Shown: positions 45,115 to 53,957, counted from the first letter of the stretch. The stretch: 64,000 nucleotides of DNA from Candidatus Pseudomonas phytovorans (GCA_029202525.1 CP119325.1:5802001-5866000); one strand, 5' to 3'. The notes: generated by a model from the sequence alone, not told the origin. Numbers and translations: made by a program.

Positions 45115-46477
45115 CTCCATCGCCCTGCGCCTGTCGGCGCTGTTCATCCTGGTTGCGCTGGGTGTATTCCTGCTGATCGGTTCGGCACTGTACCGCCAGG
45201 TCGACCGCAGCCTCGACCTGCTGCCACAAGCAGAGCTGGATGCGCGCTTCAGCGTGCTCGAATCCACACTCAACCGCTTCGGCACGCAGGAGCACTGGGC
45301 CAAGATCAACAACAAGCTCAATCTGCTCAGCGAAGAAGACAAGCGCATCCGCTTCTGGGTGGTCAGCAGCAACCCGGCCTACGAATACGGCCACCCCAGC
45401 GAGCTGGTACGGGCCTTCGCCGAGGGCCCGCAGGGCATGCGCGACCTGCGCCTGCCCGAGCGGCCCTACCCGTACAAGGTGCTGGTCAGCGAGCTGCCTG
45501 AGCTGGGCGAGCGCCCACCGCTGCGCTTTCTGATCGGCATCGACACCGAAACGTTCTGGCAGGCCCAGCACAGCCTGCTGGTGGCAATTGTCGGGCTGGC
45601 GGTACTTGGCGTGCTGCTGGCTTCAATACTGGGCTACTGGGTGGCCCGCATTGGCCTGCGCCCGCTCCTGGCGCTGTCCAACGAAGCCCAGGCCCTGGCC
45701 CCGCCACGCCTGGACGGGCGTTTGCAAACCCACGCCCTGGCGCCGGAACTGGCGCAGTTCGCGGGTGCCTTCAACGCCGCCCTCGACCGGGTCAGCCAGG
45801 CCTACTCACGGCTGGAAGCCTTCAATGCCGATGTCGCCCACGAACTGCGCTCGCCGCTGACCAACCTGATCGGCCAGACCCAGGTGGCACTGACCCGCGG
45901 CCGCAGTGCCGAGCACTACTTCGAAGTGCTGCAATCGAACCTGGAAGAGCTGGAGCGCCTGCGCAGCATCATCAACGACATGCTGTTCCTGGCCAGCGCC
46001 GACCAAGGCAGCAAGGCTACCGCCCTGACCCAGGCCTCGCTGGCCGAAGAAGTGGCAACCACCCTCGATTACCTGGACTACATCCTCGAAGACGCGCAGG
46101 TCAGTGTGAGCGTGACCGGCGACGCCCAGGCGCCCATCGAAAAGGCCCAGTTGCGCCGGGCGCTGATCAACCTGCTGAACAATGCCGTGCAGCACACCGC
46201 GCCCAATCAGGTGATCCGCGTGCAGATCGATGCCGGGCCGGAGCAGGTCAGCATCGCCGTGAGCAACCCGGGGCCGGCGATTGATGATGAGCACCTGCCG
46301 TTGCTGTTCGAACGGTTCTACCGGGTGGATGCGGCGCGCAGCAACAGCGGTGGTGGCAACCATGGGTTGGGGTTGGCGATCGTCAAGGCGATTGCGTTGA
46401 TGCATGGCGGGGAGGTGTTTGTGCGCAGTGGGGCTGGATTCAATACCTTTGGTATCCAGCTGCCGATCCATACCTGA
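45089..46477 (+). CDS. Sensor histidine kinase (heavy-metal type, CusS-like)
   Basis: A 462-residue membrane kinase. TM1 lies at about 12-34, a periplasmic sensor region at about 35-160 and TM2 at about 165-190, followed by a HAMP linker. The H-box is FNADVAHELRSPLTNLIGQTQ. The ATPase domain has the N-box INLLNNAVQHT, a FERFYRVD F-box and the G-box GGNHGLGLAIVKAIALMHGG. The ATG at 45089 lies inside the regulator gene (26-nt overlap); a GTG at 45104 in the same frame is an alternative. It should phosphorylate the adjacent regulator. The signal is unknown. Confidence 0.9.
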   Translation: MSWKTVRGNSIALRLSALFILVALGVFLLIGSALYRQVDRSLDLLPQAELDARFSVLESTLNRFGTQEHWAKINNKLNLLSEEDKRIRFWVVSSNPAYEYGHPSELVRAFAEGPQGMRDLRLPERPYPYKVLVSELPELGERPPLRFLIGIDTETFWQAQHSLLVAIVGLAVLGVLLASILGYWVARIGLRPLLALSNEAQALAPPRLDGRLQTHALAPELAQFAGAFNAALDRVSQAYSRLEAFNADVAHELRSPLTNLIGQTQVALTRGRSAEHYFEVLQSNLEELERLRSIINDMLFLASADQGSKATALTQASLAEEVATTLDYLDYILEDAQVSVSVTGDAQAPIEKAQLRRALINLLNNAVQHTAPNQVIRVQIDAGPEQVSIAVSNPGPAIDDEHLPLLFERFYRVDAARSNSGGGNHGLGLAIVKAIALMHGGEVFVRSGAGFNTFGIQLPIHT

Positions 46478-46492
46478 CTGTCGAACGCGGTC

Positions 46493-46596
46493 CCTGTGGG
46501 AGCGGGCAAGTCGATGCGTCGAACCGCCGCGAACACGGGCGCAGCCCGTGCCATCCACCGCGTTGCCTGCTTCGCGGGCTCGCCCGCTCCCACAGA
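46493..46596. repeat. Degenerate REP pair
   Basis: An inverted, truncated unit (CCTGTGGGAGCGGGCAAG, from 46493) and a forward unit (about 46569-46596, TGCTTCGCGGGCTCGCCCGCTCCCACAG) flank a CGGGC/GCCCG stem. It lies between the sensor kinase gene and the small secreted protein. Confidence 0.75.
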
Positions 46597-46770
46597 AATC
46601 GTGCAGCGGCTCTAGCGCGGTGGTTTGCGCCGAAAGTACTATTGCTTTTGCAGGGATCATTACCTTTTTCGCAACAGTGCTTATCGCGCTTCGCTCTGTT
46701 TCAAGTGCATTGAAAGGGCTAACTTTACCCCGTCCTCATTAGCACTTGCACAGCAAGAAGGTAGTTTCAA

Positions 46771-46995
46771 ATGTCCAACAGTATGGGTATTGCCAGCGTT
46801 TTCGTCCTGTCGTCCCTGTTGTTGTCGCCCCTGGCCATGGCCGAAGAATCCCCGTCTTTCGTCGCCCGTAATGCCGAGCTCGCCGCCGTCCATCAAGAGT
46901 CCCGCGACGCAGTAGCTGCAAACAAGGTGGACGCCGCCAAAGACGCAAAACAGACAGCTTCCAAAATTTCTGTCGATGCCAATGCCGACAGCTGA
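46771..46995 (+). CDS. Small secreted protein, 74 residues
   Basis: The first about 24 residues (MSNSMGIASVFVLSSLLLSPLAMA) form a signal peptide with an AMA cleavage site. The mature part of about 50 residues is hydrophilic and Ala/Lys/Asp-rich (HQESRDAVAANKVDAAKDAKQTASK), probably helical or disordered, with no Cys. An AGAAGG ribosome-binding site precedes the ATG. A strong terminator follows at 47071-47098, so it is its own transcription unit. The family is not recognised; a periplasmic stress or packing protein is a guess. Confidence 0.7.
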   Translation: MSNSMGIASVFVLSSLLLSPLAMAEESPSFVARNAELAAVHQESRDAVAANKVDAAKDAKQTASKISVDANADS

Positions 46996-47070
46996 TCTAG
47001 CGCTGTTGCTGCTCCCGATTTCCCTTGGCTACGCCATGGGCACCACCGGTGCCGATATGTTAGCCTTTTA

Positions 47071-47098
47071 AAGCCGCTGCCGATCAGCGGCTTTTTTT
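47071..47098 (+). terminator. Rho-independent terminator
   Basis: A 9-bp stem AAGCCGCTG/CAGCGGCTT with a 5-nt loop, followed by a T-run. It ends the 74-residue secreted protein transcript, 75 nt after the stop, and insulates the porin gene. Confidence 0.9.
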
Positions 47099-47134
47099 AT
47101 GTGCTTTAACTCTCAGCCAAGCTGTAACGTCTAC

Positions 47135-47165
47135 CTATAAAAAGACGCACATTCAAAAATAAAAA
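47135..47165 (+). promoter_or_regulatory. Candidate -10 and A-rich CA-type motif of the porin gene
   Basis: CTATAA (47135-47140) is a possible -10. About 15 nt downstream AAAAATAA fits the AANAANAA pattern bound by Hfq/Crc in catabolite repression of Pseudomonas transport genes. The motif lies about 35-45 nt from the start codon, further than usual, so this is a weak call. Confidence 0.25.
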
Positions 47166-47199
47166 CTGCCCCACCGTCAGACCAAAGGAGCTAGTACCG

Positions 47200-48534
47200 G
47201 TGCCTTCCGCGTTCCGTTTTACCCCGCTGTTCATTGCGTTGACTGCAACGATCCCCTTCGCCGCCCAGGCAGATGAAGACAAGGCTGATGGCTTCATCGA
47301 AGGTTCGTCCTTCAACCTGCATTTCCGTAATGCCTACTTCAACCGCGACAACCACAACGCCGGCGTGCGCGACACCCGCGAGTGGGGCCAGGGCGCGGTG
47401 GCGCGCTTCGAATCGGGCTACACCCCGGGCACAGTCGGCTTTGGCCTCGATGCCCACGCCATGCTGGGCCTGAAGCTCGACGGCGGTGGCGGCCATGCCG
47501 GCACCAGCATCCTGCCCGAGCACATCAAGGACGACGGCGAGCTGGGCGCTGCCCCGCATTCGTTCTCCACTGCCGGTGCTGCGATCAAGCTCAAGGCGTT
47601 CGACACCGAACTGAAAGCCGGTGACCTGTTCCTCACCAACCCGGTAATCGCTGGCGGCGAAACGCGCATGCTGCCGCAGACCTTCCGTGGTGTGAGCCTG
47701 ACCAACACCAGCATCGACGGCCTGCTGCTCGAAGGCGGCCAGGTAAGCTTCACCCACCCGTACAACCAGAGCGGCCACCGCCGCATCGACACCTACTACG
47801 GCTCGCTGGACGAGCACGACAAGAGCAAGCACCTGAACTGGGCCGGCGCGTCGTGGAGCGGTACCGAGAACATCACCAGCAACCTTTACGCCGCCGAGCT
47901 GAAGGACATCTGGAACCAGTACTACGCGGACTTCGACTACACCTACGTGGTCAACGACCTGGTCAGCCTGAACCCGGGCGTGCACTTCTACCACACCCAA
48001 GACACCGGCCAGGCCCTGCTGGGCAAGATCGACAACAACACCTACAGCGTGCACTTCACCGTCAACGGCGGTTACCACAGCGTCACCGCCGCCTACCAGC
48101 GGGTCAATGGCAACACGCCATTCGACTACATCAACCTGGGCGACAGCGTGTACCTGGACAACTCGCGCATGTACTCGGACTTCAACGCGCCGAACGAGCG
48201 CTCGTGGAAGTTGCAGTACGACTATGACTTCGCCGGTGTTGGCGTGCCTGGCCTGACCACCTCGCTGTCATACTCGCGCGGTGAGGCCGACCTGACCAAA
48301 GCCAGCCAGGACACCAGCCACTACGACTACTACCGTGAAGATGGCAAGAATGCCATGCACTGGGAACGCGACCTGGACGTGAAGTACGTGTTCCAAGAGG
48401 GTGACCTCAAGGACCTGTCGGTACTGGTGCGCTATGCCACCCACCGTGGCAGCCAGGGTTATGCGTCGATTGACAGCAACAGCGACAACGATGAAGTGCG
48501 CGTGATCGTGGATTATCCGCTGAACGTGTTCTAA
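47200..48534 (+). CDS. OprD-family outer-membrane porin
   Basis: A 444-residue porin of the OprD family, which in pseudomonads makes substrate-specific channels for amino acids, peptides or organic acids. It starts with GTG after a good AAAGGAG ribosome-binding site. The signal peptide ends at FAAQA. The mature start DGFIEGSSFNLHFRNAYFNRD and the segments REWGQGAVARFESGYTPGTVGFGLDAHAMLGLKLD and GDLFLTNPVIAGGETRMLPQTFRGVSL are the OprD signature. Alternating beta-strands and a C-terminal Phe (DYPLNVF) fit BAM-dependent assembly. The substrate cannot be assigned. Confidence 0.93.
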   Translation: MPSAFRFTPLFIALTATIPFAAQADEDKADGFIEGSSFNLHFRNAYFNRDNHNAGVRDTREWGQGAVARFESGYTPGTVGFGLDAHAMLGLKLDGGGGHAGTSILPEHIKDDGELGAAPHSFSTAGAAIKLKAFDTELKAGDLFLTNPVIAGGETRMLPQTFRGVSLTNTSIDGLLLEGGQVSFTHPYNQSGHRRIDTYYGSLDEHDKSKHLNWAGASWSGTENITSNLYAAELKDIWNQYYADFDYTYVVNDLVSLNPGVHFYHTQDTGQALLGKIDNNTYSVHFTVNGGYHSVTAAYQRVNGNTPFDYINLGDSVYLDNSRMYSDFNAPNERSWKLQYDYDFAGVGVPGLTTSLSYSRGEADLTKASQDTSHYDYYREDGKNAMHWERDLDVKYVFQEGDLKDLSVLVRYATHRGSQGYASIDSNSDNDEVRVIVDYPLNVF

Positions 48535-48560
48535 TCCAGGATCGTGAGCTAGACACCTAA

Positions 48561-48650
48561 CCTGTGGGAGCGGGCTTGTCCCGCGAACACCGGCAAAGCC
48601 GGTGCCATCCACCGAGTCGCCTGCTTCGCGGGCATGCCCGCTCCCACAGA
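48561..48650. repeat. REP pair (BIME-like)
   Basis: An inverted unit at 48561-48585 (CCTGTGGGAGCGGGCTTGTCCCGCG) and a forward unit at about 48621-48650 flank a CCGGC...GCCGG stem. It sits 25 nt after the porin stop. Confidence 0.85.
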
Positions 48651-48688
48651 GTACGATGTGAATCCCGAATAGGGTAAAGCGTGATTCC

Positions 48689-48729
48689 GTCGGACAAATC
48701 TTGTCCGACAATCTCTGCTTCCCTAGAAT
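48689..48729 (+). promoter_or_regulatory. Promoter of the diguanylate cyclase with overlapping operator
   Basis: TTGTCC (48701-48706) and TAGAAT (48724-48729) are exactly 17 nt apart. The perfect inverted repeat GTCGGACAA-ATC-TTGTCCGAC (48689-48709) has its right arm on the -35 box, so a bound protein would block RNA polymerase. The regulator is unknown; FadR-type GntR repressors often use TTGTC/GACAA-like arms, which is only suggestive. Confidence 0.6.
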
Positions 48730-48768
48730 GTCGCCGCCGCGAATGGCCCTGCCCACGCAGTAGCGAGC

Positions 48769-50259
48769 ATGCCCACCCGATTACCGCGTTTCGCATTTCT
48801 CAGGTCGCACCCCGAGCTGACCCTCAACCTGGGCAGCTGCCTTGCCGTGCTCGCCATCGTGGCCATCGTCAGCTTCCTGCTGGCGCGTGAACGTGACAGC
48901 GTCGAGCTGTCGGCCATTCGCTCGTCCAACAACATCGTCCAGCTGATCGAAAGCGACATCCTGCGTAACGCCGAACTTTACGATCAGTCCCTTCAGGGCC
49001 TGATCTGGGCCGTGGGGCGTAAGGAGCTGCCGGAAATACCCGGCCCGCTGCGCCAACGCCTGCTGTTCAATGAAGCCTTCGTCGATCGCAAGCGCGGTGA
49101 CGTGTTGTGGCTGGACAAGCAAGGCAATGTGGTGGGCGACTCCACCAGCAGTGTGCCGCGCAAGGCCAACTTCGGCGAAACCGGGGTGTTCAAGGCACAC
49201 CAGCGCAACGCCAACCTGGGCTTGCTGGTAGGCCCACCGTTCAAGGCCAGGCTTGGCGGCCTGGACTGGTGTATCAGCTTTAGCCGGCGGATCTCCGGCC
49301 CCGATGGCGAGTTTGCCGGGCTGGCAGCAGGCGCACTGCGCCTGTCGTACTTCAGTGAGCTTTTCCAGCGGCTGGACATCGGCGACGACAGCAGCATCAA
49401 CCTGTTCAACACCGACGGGCAGTTGCTCGCCCGCCAGCCCTCGCGCCCGCAAGACCCGCTGATCGGCACCAACTACGCCGAGCGGCCGAATTTCAAACGC
49501 ATCCTCAGTGAGAAAAGCGGCAACTTCACCGCCCGGTCCGGCACCGACGGCAGCCCTCGCATCTACACGTTTGCCCGGGTGGCCGAGTTGCCTTTGATCG
49601 TGCTGGTGGTGCACTCGGCCGACGAGGTGTTCCAGTCTTGGCGCCGCACCGCGATTCTGGTCAGCGGCGCCACGGGCGTTTTGTGCGTGGGTATTCTCTG
49701 GCTGACCCTGCTGCTGGGCCGCGAATTGCGCCGCCGCCAGGAGGCCGAACAAGGGCTGGCGACGTTGGCCGCCACCGACAGCCTGACCGGCCTGGCCAAC
49801 CGCCGCCGCCTGGACCAGGTGCTGCGCCAGGAGTGGGCGCGTGCGCAACGCAACCGCAAGCCGCTGGCAGTGCTGATGGTGGATGTGGACCATTTCAAGG
49901 CGTTCAACCAGCGTCATGGCCATGCCGGTGGCGACCATGCCCTGCGCGAAGTGGCCAAGACTATCGAGGCGTGTATCCGCCGGCCAGCCGACCTGGCTGC
50001 GCGTTACGGTGGGGAGGAGTTTCAGGTGGTGCTGCCGGAAACGGATCTCGCCGGCGCGCGGCTACTGGCGGAGCGCATCCGCGCCAGCGTCGAAGCGCTG
50101 GCCCCGTTTGCCGAGGACGCCCACGCGGTTACGGTGAGCATCGGTATCGGCCTGTCCGGCACCCAGCACGACCTGAGCAGTGTGCTGGGGGCTGCGGACG
50201 AAGCGCTCTACCGGGCCAAGGCCAATGGCCGCAACCGGGTAGAGGGGCCTGACGCCTAG
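48769..50259 (+). CDS. Membrane diguanylate cyclase (dCache-GGDEF)
   Basis: A 496-residue protein predicted to make c-di-GMP. TM1 is at about 20-40, a periplasmic sensor of dCache/PDC type at about 41-290 (LWLDKQGNVVGDS, LFNTDGQLLARQP) and TM2 at about 295-317. The GGDEF domain spans about 330-490 with ATDSLTGLANRRRLDQVL, VDVDHFKAFN and active-site GGEEF at 414-418. RPAD at 405-408 fits the RxxD inhibitory I-site five residues upstream, so product inhibition is likely. There is no EAL domain. It is a single-gene unit that ends tail-to-tail, with a 4-nt overlap, with the DUF2383 gene. The adhesins of this organism are c-di-GMP targets, but no direct link is shown. Confidence 0.93.
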   Translation: MPTRLPRFAFLRSHPELTLNLGSCLAVLAIVAIVSFLLARERDSVELSAIRSSNNIVQLIESDILRNAELYDQSLQGLIWAVGRKELPEIPGPLRQRLLFNEAFVDRKRGDVLWLDKQGNVVGDSTSSVPRKANFGETGVFKAHQRNANLGLLVGPPFKARLGGLDWCISFSRRISGPDGEFAGLAAGALRLSYFSELFQRLDIGDDSSINLFNTDGQLLARQPSRPQDPLIGTNYAERPNFKRILSEKSGNFTARSGTDGSPRIYTFARVAELPLIVLVVHSADEVFQSWRRTAILVSGATGVLCVGILWLTLLLGRELRRRQEAEQGLATLAATDSLTGLANRRRLDQVLRQEWARAQRNRKPLAVLMVDVDHFKAFNQRHGHAGGDHALREVAKTIEACIRRPADLAARYGGEEFQVVLPETDLAGARLLAERIRASVEALAPFAEDAHAVTVSIGIGLSGTQHDLSSVLGAADEALYRAKANGRNRVEGPDA

Positions 50260-50732
50260 GAACGGGCGCGGGCGGCGTTACGCAGGGCTTTGACCTGGTC
50301 GTGGTTGCGCTGCACGCCTTGCAGCTGTTTTTCCACCAGGCTGTAGGTCATGTCACTGGCACTGCGGCCCAGTTTCACCAGCTTCTCGCGGGCCTCCTTA
50401 TAGGCCTTGAGGGCGTGGTCCTCGCCGCGCTCAACTTCGTTGAGCACTGCTTCTTCATCCTTGCCGGTGACCATCGACTTCAGGTTGACCCAGCCGCGAT
50501 GCAAATCACCGCTGATGCTGGTGGAAGTTTCCGGGTCGCCGCCCAAACGGCGCACTTCGCTTTGCAGTTCGCCAGCAGCGTTGGCGCACTCACCGGCGCG
50601 CTGGACGAAGAAGGCTTTGAGCTCGGGATTTTTCACGTCTTCGGCCGAGGTTTTGAAGCCCTTCTCGCCATCTTTGCTGTACTCGATCAGGTCGTTGAGC
50701 ACGTCAATCACGTCTTTGTTGGGGTTGCTCAT
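50256..50732 (-). CDS. DUF2383/PA2169-family four-helix-bundle protein
   Basis: A 158-residue ferritin-like protein of the PA2169/DUF2383 family, of unknown function and often stress-related. The motif VLNDLIEYSKDGEKGFKTSAEDVKNPELKAFF and the second helix pair NEVERGEDHALKAYKEA (with E and H that could bind metal) are characteristic. The ATG at 50732 is chosen for its AAGGAG ribosome-binding site and the family-typical MSNPNKDVIDVLN start; the frame is open 26 codons further upstream. Cytoplasmic. It is convergent with the diguanylate cyclase gene. Confidence 0.85.
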   Translation of the reverse strand: MSNPNKDVIDVLNDLIEYSKDGEKGFKTSAEDVKNPELKAFFVQRAGECANAAGELQSEVRRLGGDPETSTSISGDLHRGWVNLKSMVTGKDEEAVLNEVERGEDHALKAYKEAREKLVKLGRSASDMTYSLVEKQLQGVQRNHDQVKALRNAARARS

Positions 50733-50930
50733 GGTCGAACTCCTTGGCAGGTGATAGTCATCTGTAAGGGAGCAGAGTTCGTGCCAGTCTTTCCAAGAAA
50801 AATAAATCAATATAAATCAATAACTTAAAGTAACTTGAAAACAGGCTGATGAAGGCGTTCTGCATGATTGCCGCTTGGGCCTTCGTGCAGATTGCAGTAT
50901 GGTCGGCGCTTTCCATTGCCAGGTGCGCCG

Positions 50931-51152
50931 ATGAAACCGGAAATGCTCGAACTGCTAGTGACTCGCACCATGCCGTTTGGCAAATACCAAGGCCGGATCA
51001 TTGCCGACCTGCCCGGGGATTACCTGGCATGGTTTGCCCGCAGAGGCTTCCCTGCGGGGGAGCTGGGTGGGTTATTGGCGTTGATGCATGAGGTGGACCA
51101 CAACGGGCTGGCAGACCTTTTGGTGCCGTTGCGCAAGAAACATGGGCGTTGA
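50931..51152 (+). CDS. DUF3820 small protein
   Basis: A 73-residue protein of the DUF3820 family. The hallmark MPFGKYQGRIIADLPGDYLAWFARRGFPAGELGGLLALMHE is present almost completely. The ATG at 50931 (MKPEMLELLVTRT) gives the normal family length; the open frame extends 21 codons upstream without family similarity. Some members are annotated as quorum-sensing-regulated virulence factors, but no activity is established. A REP pair follows. Confidence 0.8.
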   Translation: MKPEMLELLVTRTMPFGKYQGRIIADLPGDYLAWFARRGFPAGELGGLLALMHEVDHNGLADLLVPLRKKHGR

Positions 51153-51159
51153 CCTGTTC

Positions 51160-51254
51160 CGGCCTCTTCGCGGGCATGCCCGCTCCCACCGGAGCACTGC
51201 AAACGCCAAGATCATGCAGTACCTGTGGGAGCGGGCGTGCCCGCGAAGAGGCCA
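51160..51254. repeat. REP pair (BIME-like)
   Basis: A forward unit at 51160-51191 and an inverted unit at 51221-51254 lie between the convergent DUF3820 and fruA 3' ends. Both have the CGCGGGCATGCCCGCTCCCAC-type core (the inverted unit varies as CGGGCGTGCCCG). Confidence 0.9.
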
Positions 51255-51273
51255 GTAATGCCTACAGATCCCT

Positions 51274-53013
51274 CTAGCCTTTCACCGGCGCTACCGCCAG
51301 CTCAACCTGCTCGCTCTTCTTGATCACGGCATACACCACTGCCGTCAGCAAGCTACCTGCCACGATCGCCAGCAAATACAGCAGCGCATGGTTGATCGCA
51401 TTGGGGATCAGCAACACAAACAACCCCCCATGCGGCGCCATCAGCTTGCAGCCGAAGTACATCGACAACGCCCCGGTCAACGCGCCACCGGCGATACTGG
51501 CCGGGATGACCCGCAGAGGGTCCTTTGCGGCAAACGGGATCGCCCCCTCGGAAATGAAGCAAAGCCCCAATGCCAAGGCCGCCTTGCCCGCCTCGCGCTC
51601 GCTTTGGGCGAACTTGCGCCGGGCCAGGAAGGTGGCGATGCCCAAGCCAATGGGCGGCACCATGCCGGCCGCCATGGTCGCCGCCATCGGTGCGTAGCTC
51701 GACGACGCCAGCAGCCCCACCGAGAAGGCATAGGCGGCCTTGTTGATCGGCCCACCCAGGTCGACACACATCATGCCACCCAGCAAAAGCCCCAGCAGAA
51801 TGGCATTGGTGGTGCCCATGCTGTCGAGGAAGTGCGTGAGGCCTTCGAGCATGGCTGCCACCGGCTGGCCGACCACGTAGATCATCACCAGGCCCGTGAC
51901 CAGGCTGGCCAGCAGCGGAATGATCAGGATCGGCTTGAGCGCTTCAAGGCTACTGGGCAAACGCGCCCAGCGGGCAATGGCTTTGGCGCTGTAACCAGCA
52001 ATGAAGCCGGCGACGATGCCACCGATGAAGCCGGCCCCCAAGGTGCTGGCCAGTAAGCCACCGATCATGCCCGGCGCGAGCCCTGGGCGGTCGGCGATGG
52101 ACCAGGCGATGTAGCCCGCCAGTAGCGGCACCATCAGCTTGAATGCGGCCTCCCCGCCAATCTGCATCAGGGCTGCCGGCAGCGTGCCCGGCTGTTTGTA
52201 GGCCTCGATGCCGAACACGAACGACAGGGCAATCAGTAGGCCCCCAGCCACAACCATGGGCAGCATGAACGACACGCCGGTGAGCAGGTGCTTGTACACA
52301 CCCGTCTTTTCACCCTTCGCTGTTGTAGCGGCCGCTGCGGCATCGGCGCTGTTTTCCACTTTGGCTTCCGCCAAGGCCTTGTCCAGGGTAGCGCGTGCCT
52401 GCTTGAGGGCAATGCCGGTGCCGCAACGGTAGATGCGCTTGCCGGCAAACCGCGCGGTCGGCACTTCGATGTCTGCCGCCAGCAGCACCACGTCCGCTTC
52501 AGCGATGGCCTCGGCAGACAAGGGGTTGCGTGCACCGACCGAGCCTTGGGTTTCCACCGTGAGCTGATAGCCCATCTGTTGTGCAGCTTGCTGCAGGGCC
52601 TCCGCCGCCATGAACGTATGCGCGACGCCCGTCGGGCAGGCAGTGACCGCAACGATGCGTGTGCCAGTGCTGCCAACCTCGGCAGGCGCGCTTGCTGCAG
52701 CTACCAGCGGTTGAGCGTTGGCTGCTGCCTCATCGAGGAAACCTTCGCGGTCAGCCAAGGCCTGGGCGGGCGTGCTTTGGTACACGCGCTTGCCAACGAA
52801 GCGGGCCAGGTCCACCGGGCCGGTGCTGACCACCAGCACCCAGTCGGCCTCGGCGATCTGTGCGGCGCTCAGTTGCCGCTCGGGGTGCCCGGCGTCCTGC
52901 ACTTCGACACTGGTGCTCCAGCCGCGCCGCTGGGCAGCGGCAGACAGCAAGCGCGCGCTCAGTACACTCGACACCTGGCCGTTGGGGCAGGCGGTAACAA
53001 TGGCAATGTTCAT
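51274..53013 (-). CDS. fruA: Fructose PTS transporter EIIB'BC, FruA
   Basis: A 579-residue inner-membrane permease that imports fructose and phosphorylates it to fructose-1-phosphate. Two EIIB-type domains are visible: a degenerate B' domain (about 1-95, IVTACPNG) and the catalytic EIIB with phospho-Cys in VTACPTGVAHTFMAAEALQQA (about 120-220). An Ala-rich linker leads to the EIIC membrane domain (about 245-570; GVSFMLPMVVAGGLLIAL, GGPINKAAYAF, SEGAIPFAAKDP). The ATG at 53013 follows AAGAGGG and overlaps the fruK stop by 4 nt; a TTG two codons upstream is less likely. Third gene of fruB-fruK-fruA. Confidence 0.95.
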   Translation of the reverse strand: MNIAIVTACPNGQVSSVLSARLLSAAAQRRGWSTSVEVQDAGHPERQLSAAQIAEADWVLVVSTGPVDLARFVGKRVYQSTPAQALADREGFLDEAAANAQPLVAAASAPAEVGSTGTRIVAVTACPTGVAHTFMAAEALQQAAQQMGYQLTVETQGSVGARNPLSAEAIAEADVVLLAADIEVPTARFAGKRIYRCGTGIALKQARATLDKALAEAKVENSADAAAAATTAKGEKTGVYKHLLTGVSFMLPMVVAGGLLIALSFVFGIEAYKQPGTLPAALMQIGGEAAFKLMVPLLAGYIAWSIADRPGLAPGMIGGLLASTLGAGFIGGIVAGFIAGYSAKAIARWARLPSSLEALKPILIIPLLASLVTGLVMIYVVGQPVAAMLEGLTHFLDSMGTTNAILLGLLLGGMMCVDLGGPINKAAYAFSVGLLASSSYAPMAATMAAGMVPPIGLGIATFLARRKFAQSEREAGKAALALGLCFISEGAIPFAAKDPLRVIPASIAGGALTGALSMYFGCKLMAPHGGLFVLLIPNAINHALLYLLAIVAGSLLTAVVYAVIKKSEQVELAVAPVKG

Positions 53014-53957
53014 CGGCAACCCTCTTGTTGTTCTGTCAGTTGCACGGCGGCTTGCAGGCGTGCCAGCTGTTCGCGGTCACGGATGCCAAAGCCAATCTGG
53101 GTGACGGCTTGGGCGGCAATCGCCGTGGCGCGGGTCAACGTCTGAGCAGCGGGCTCGCCCTGCAGCAGGCCATGGACCATGCCGGCCACCAGCGAATCCC
53201 CCGCCCCCACAGTGCTGGCGACCCGCACCGTGGGCGGGCAGGCATGCAGGGCCAGGTCACGGGCGAACCAACTGACGCCCTGCTCGCCCGCAGACACGAC
53301 CACGTGTTCAACGCCGCTGGCCAGCAACTGCTCGGCCGCAGCACGTTGCCGGGCCGGGTTATCCACAGCCTGGCCAAGCACCTCGCCAAGCTCTTCGGTA
53401 TTGGGTTTGACCAGCCAGGGCGCGCTTAGCAAGCCGGCGCGCAAGGCTTCGCCGCTGCTGTCCAGCGCCACCTTGAGGCCCAGGGCTTTCAACTGGTCAA
53501 GCAACTGGCGGAACCAGTCGGCGCTGACCCCGCGCGGCAGGCTGCCTGCCACCACCACTGCATCGTGGCCCGGGGCAACCTGCGCCAGGCGGTGCAGCAA
53601 GGCATTGCGTGCCGCCTCGTCGACCTCCGGGCCTTGGCCATTGATGTCGGTCACACGGCCATCGGCTTCCACCAGCTTGATGTTGCTGCGGGTTTCGCCA
53701 GGCACGCGAACAAAGCAGTCAGTAAAACCGCGCCATTCGATCAGCGCCTCGAACGGCTGCAGGTTATCGCACCCAAGGAAACCGCCGACGGTCACGCTGT
53801 GCCCCAGGTCGGCCAGTACCTGGGCAACGTTCAGCCCTTTGCCCGCCGCGTGGCTCTGTTGTGCCTGGCTGCGGTTGACCTGCCCCGGGCGCAAGGTATC
53901 GAGGCCGATGGTGATATCCAGCGCCGGGTTCAGGGTGAGGGTGAGGATCTTGGCCAT
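53010..53957 (-). CDS. fruK: 1-phosphofructokinase FruK
   Basis: A 315-residue PfkB-family kinase that turns fructose-1-phosphate into fructose-1,6-bisphosphate with ATP. The N-terminal MAKILTLTLNPALDITI, substrate loop AAGKGLNVAQVLADLG, SGSLPRG-like VVAGSLPRGVSADWF, KPNTEEL, and C-terminal anion-hole and catalytic Asp in STVGAGDSLVAGMVHGLL are present. It starts directly after the fruB stop and overlaps fruA by 4 nt. Its substrate, fructose-1-P, is also the effector of Cra/FruR, so FruK activity should restore repression. Confidence 0.95.
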   Translation of the reverse strand: MAKILTLTLNPALDITIGLDTLRPGQVNRSQAQQSHAAGKGLNVAQVLADLGHSVTVGGFLGCDNLQPFEALIEWRGFTDCFVRVPGETRSNIKLVEADGRVTDINGQGPEVDEAARNALLHRLAQVAPGHDAVVVAGSLPRGVSADWFRQLLDQLKALGLKVALDSSGEALRAGLLSAPWLVKPNTEELGEVLGQAVDNPARQRAAAEQLLASGVEHVVVSAGEQGVSWFARDLALHACPPTVRVASTVGAGDSLVAGMVHGLLQGEPAAQTLTRATAIAAQAVTQIGFGIRDREQLARLQAAVQLTEQQEGCR

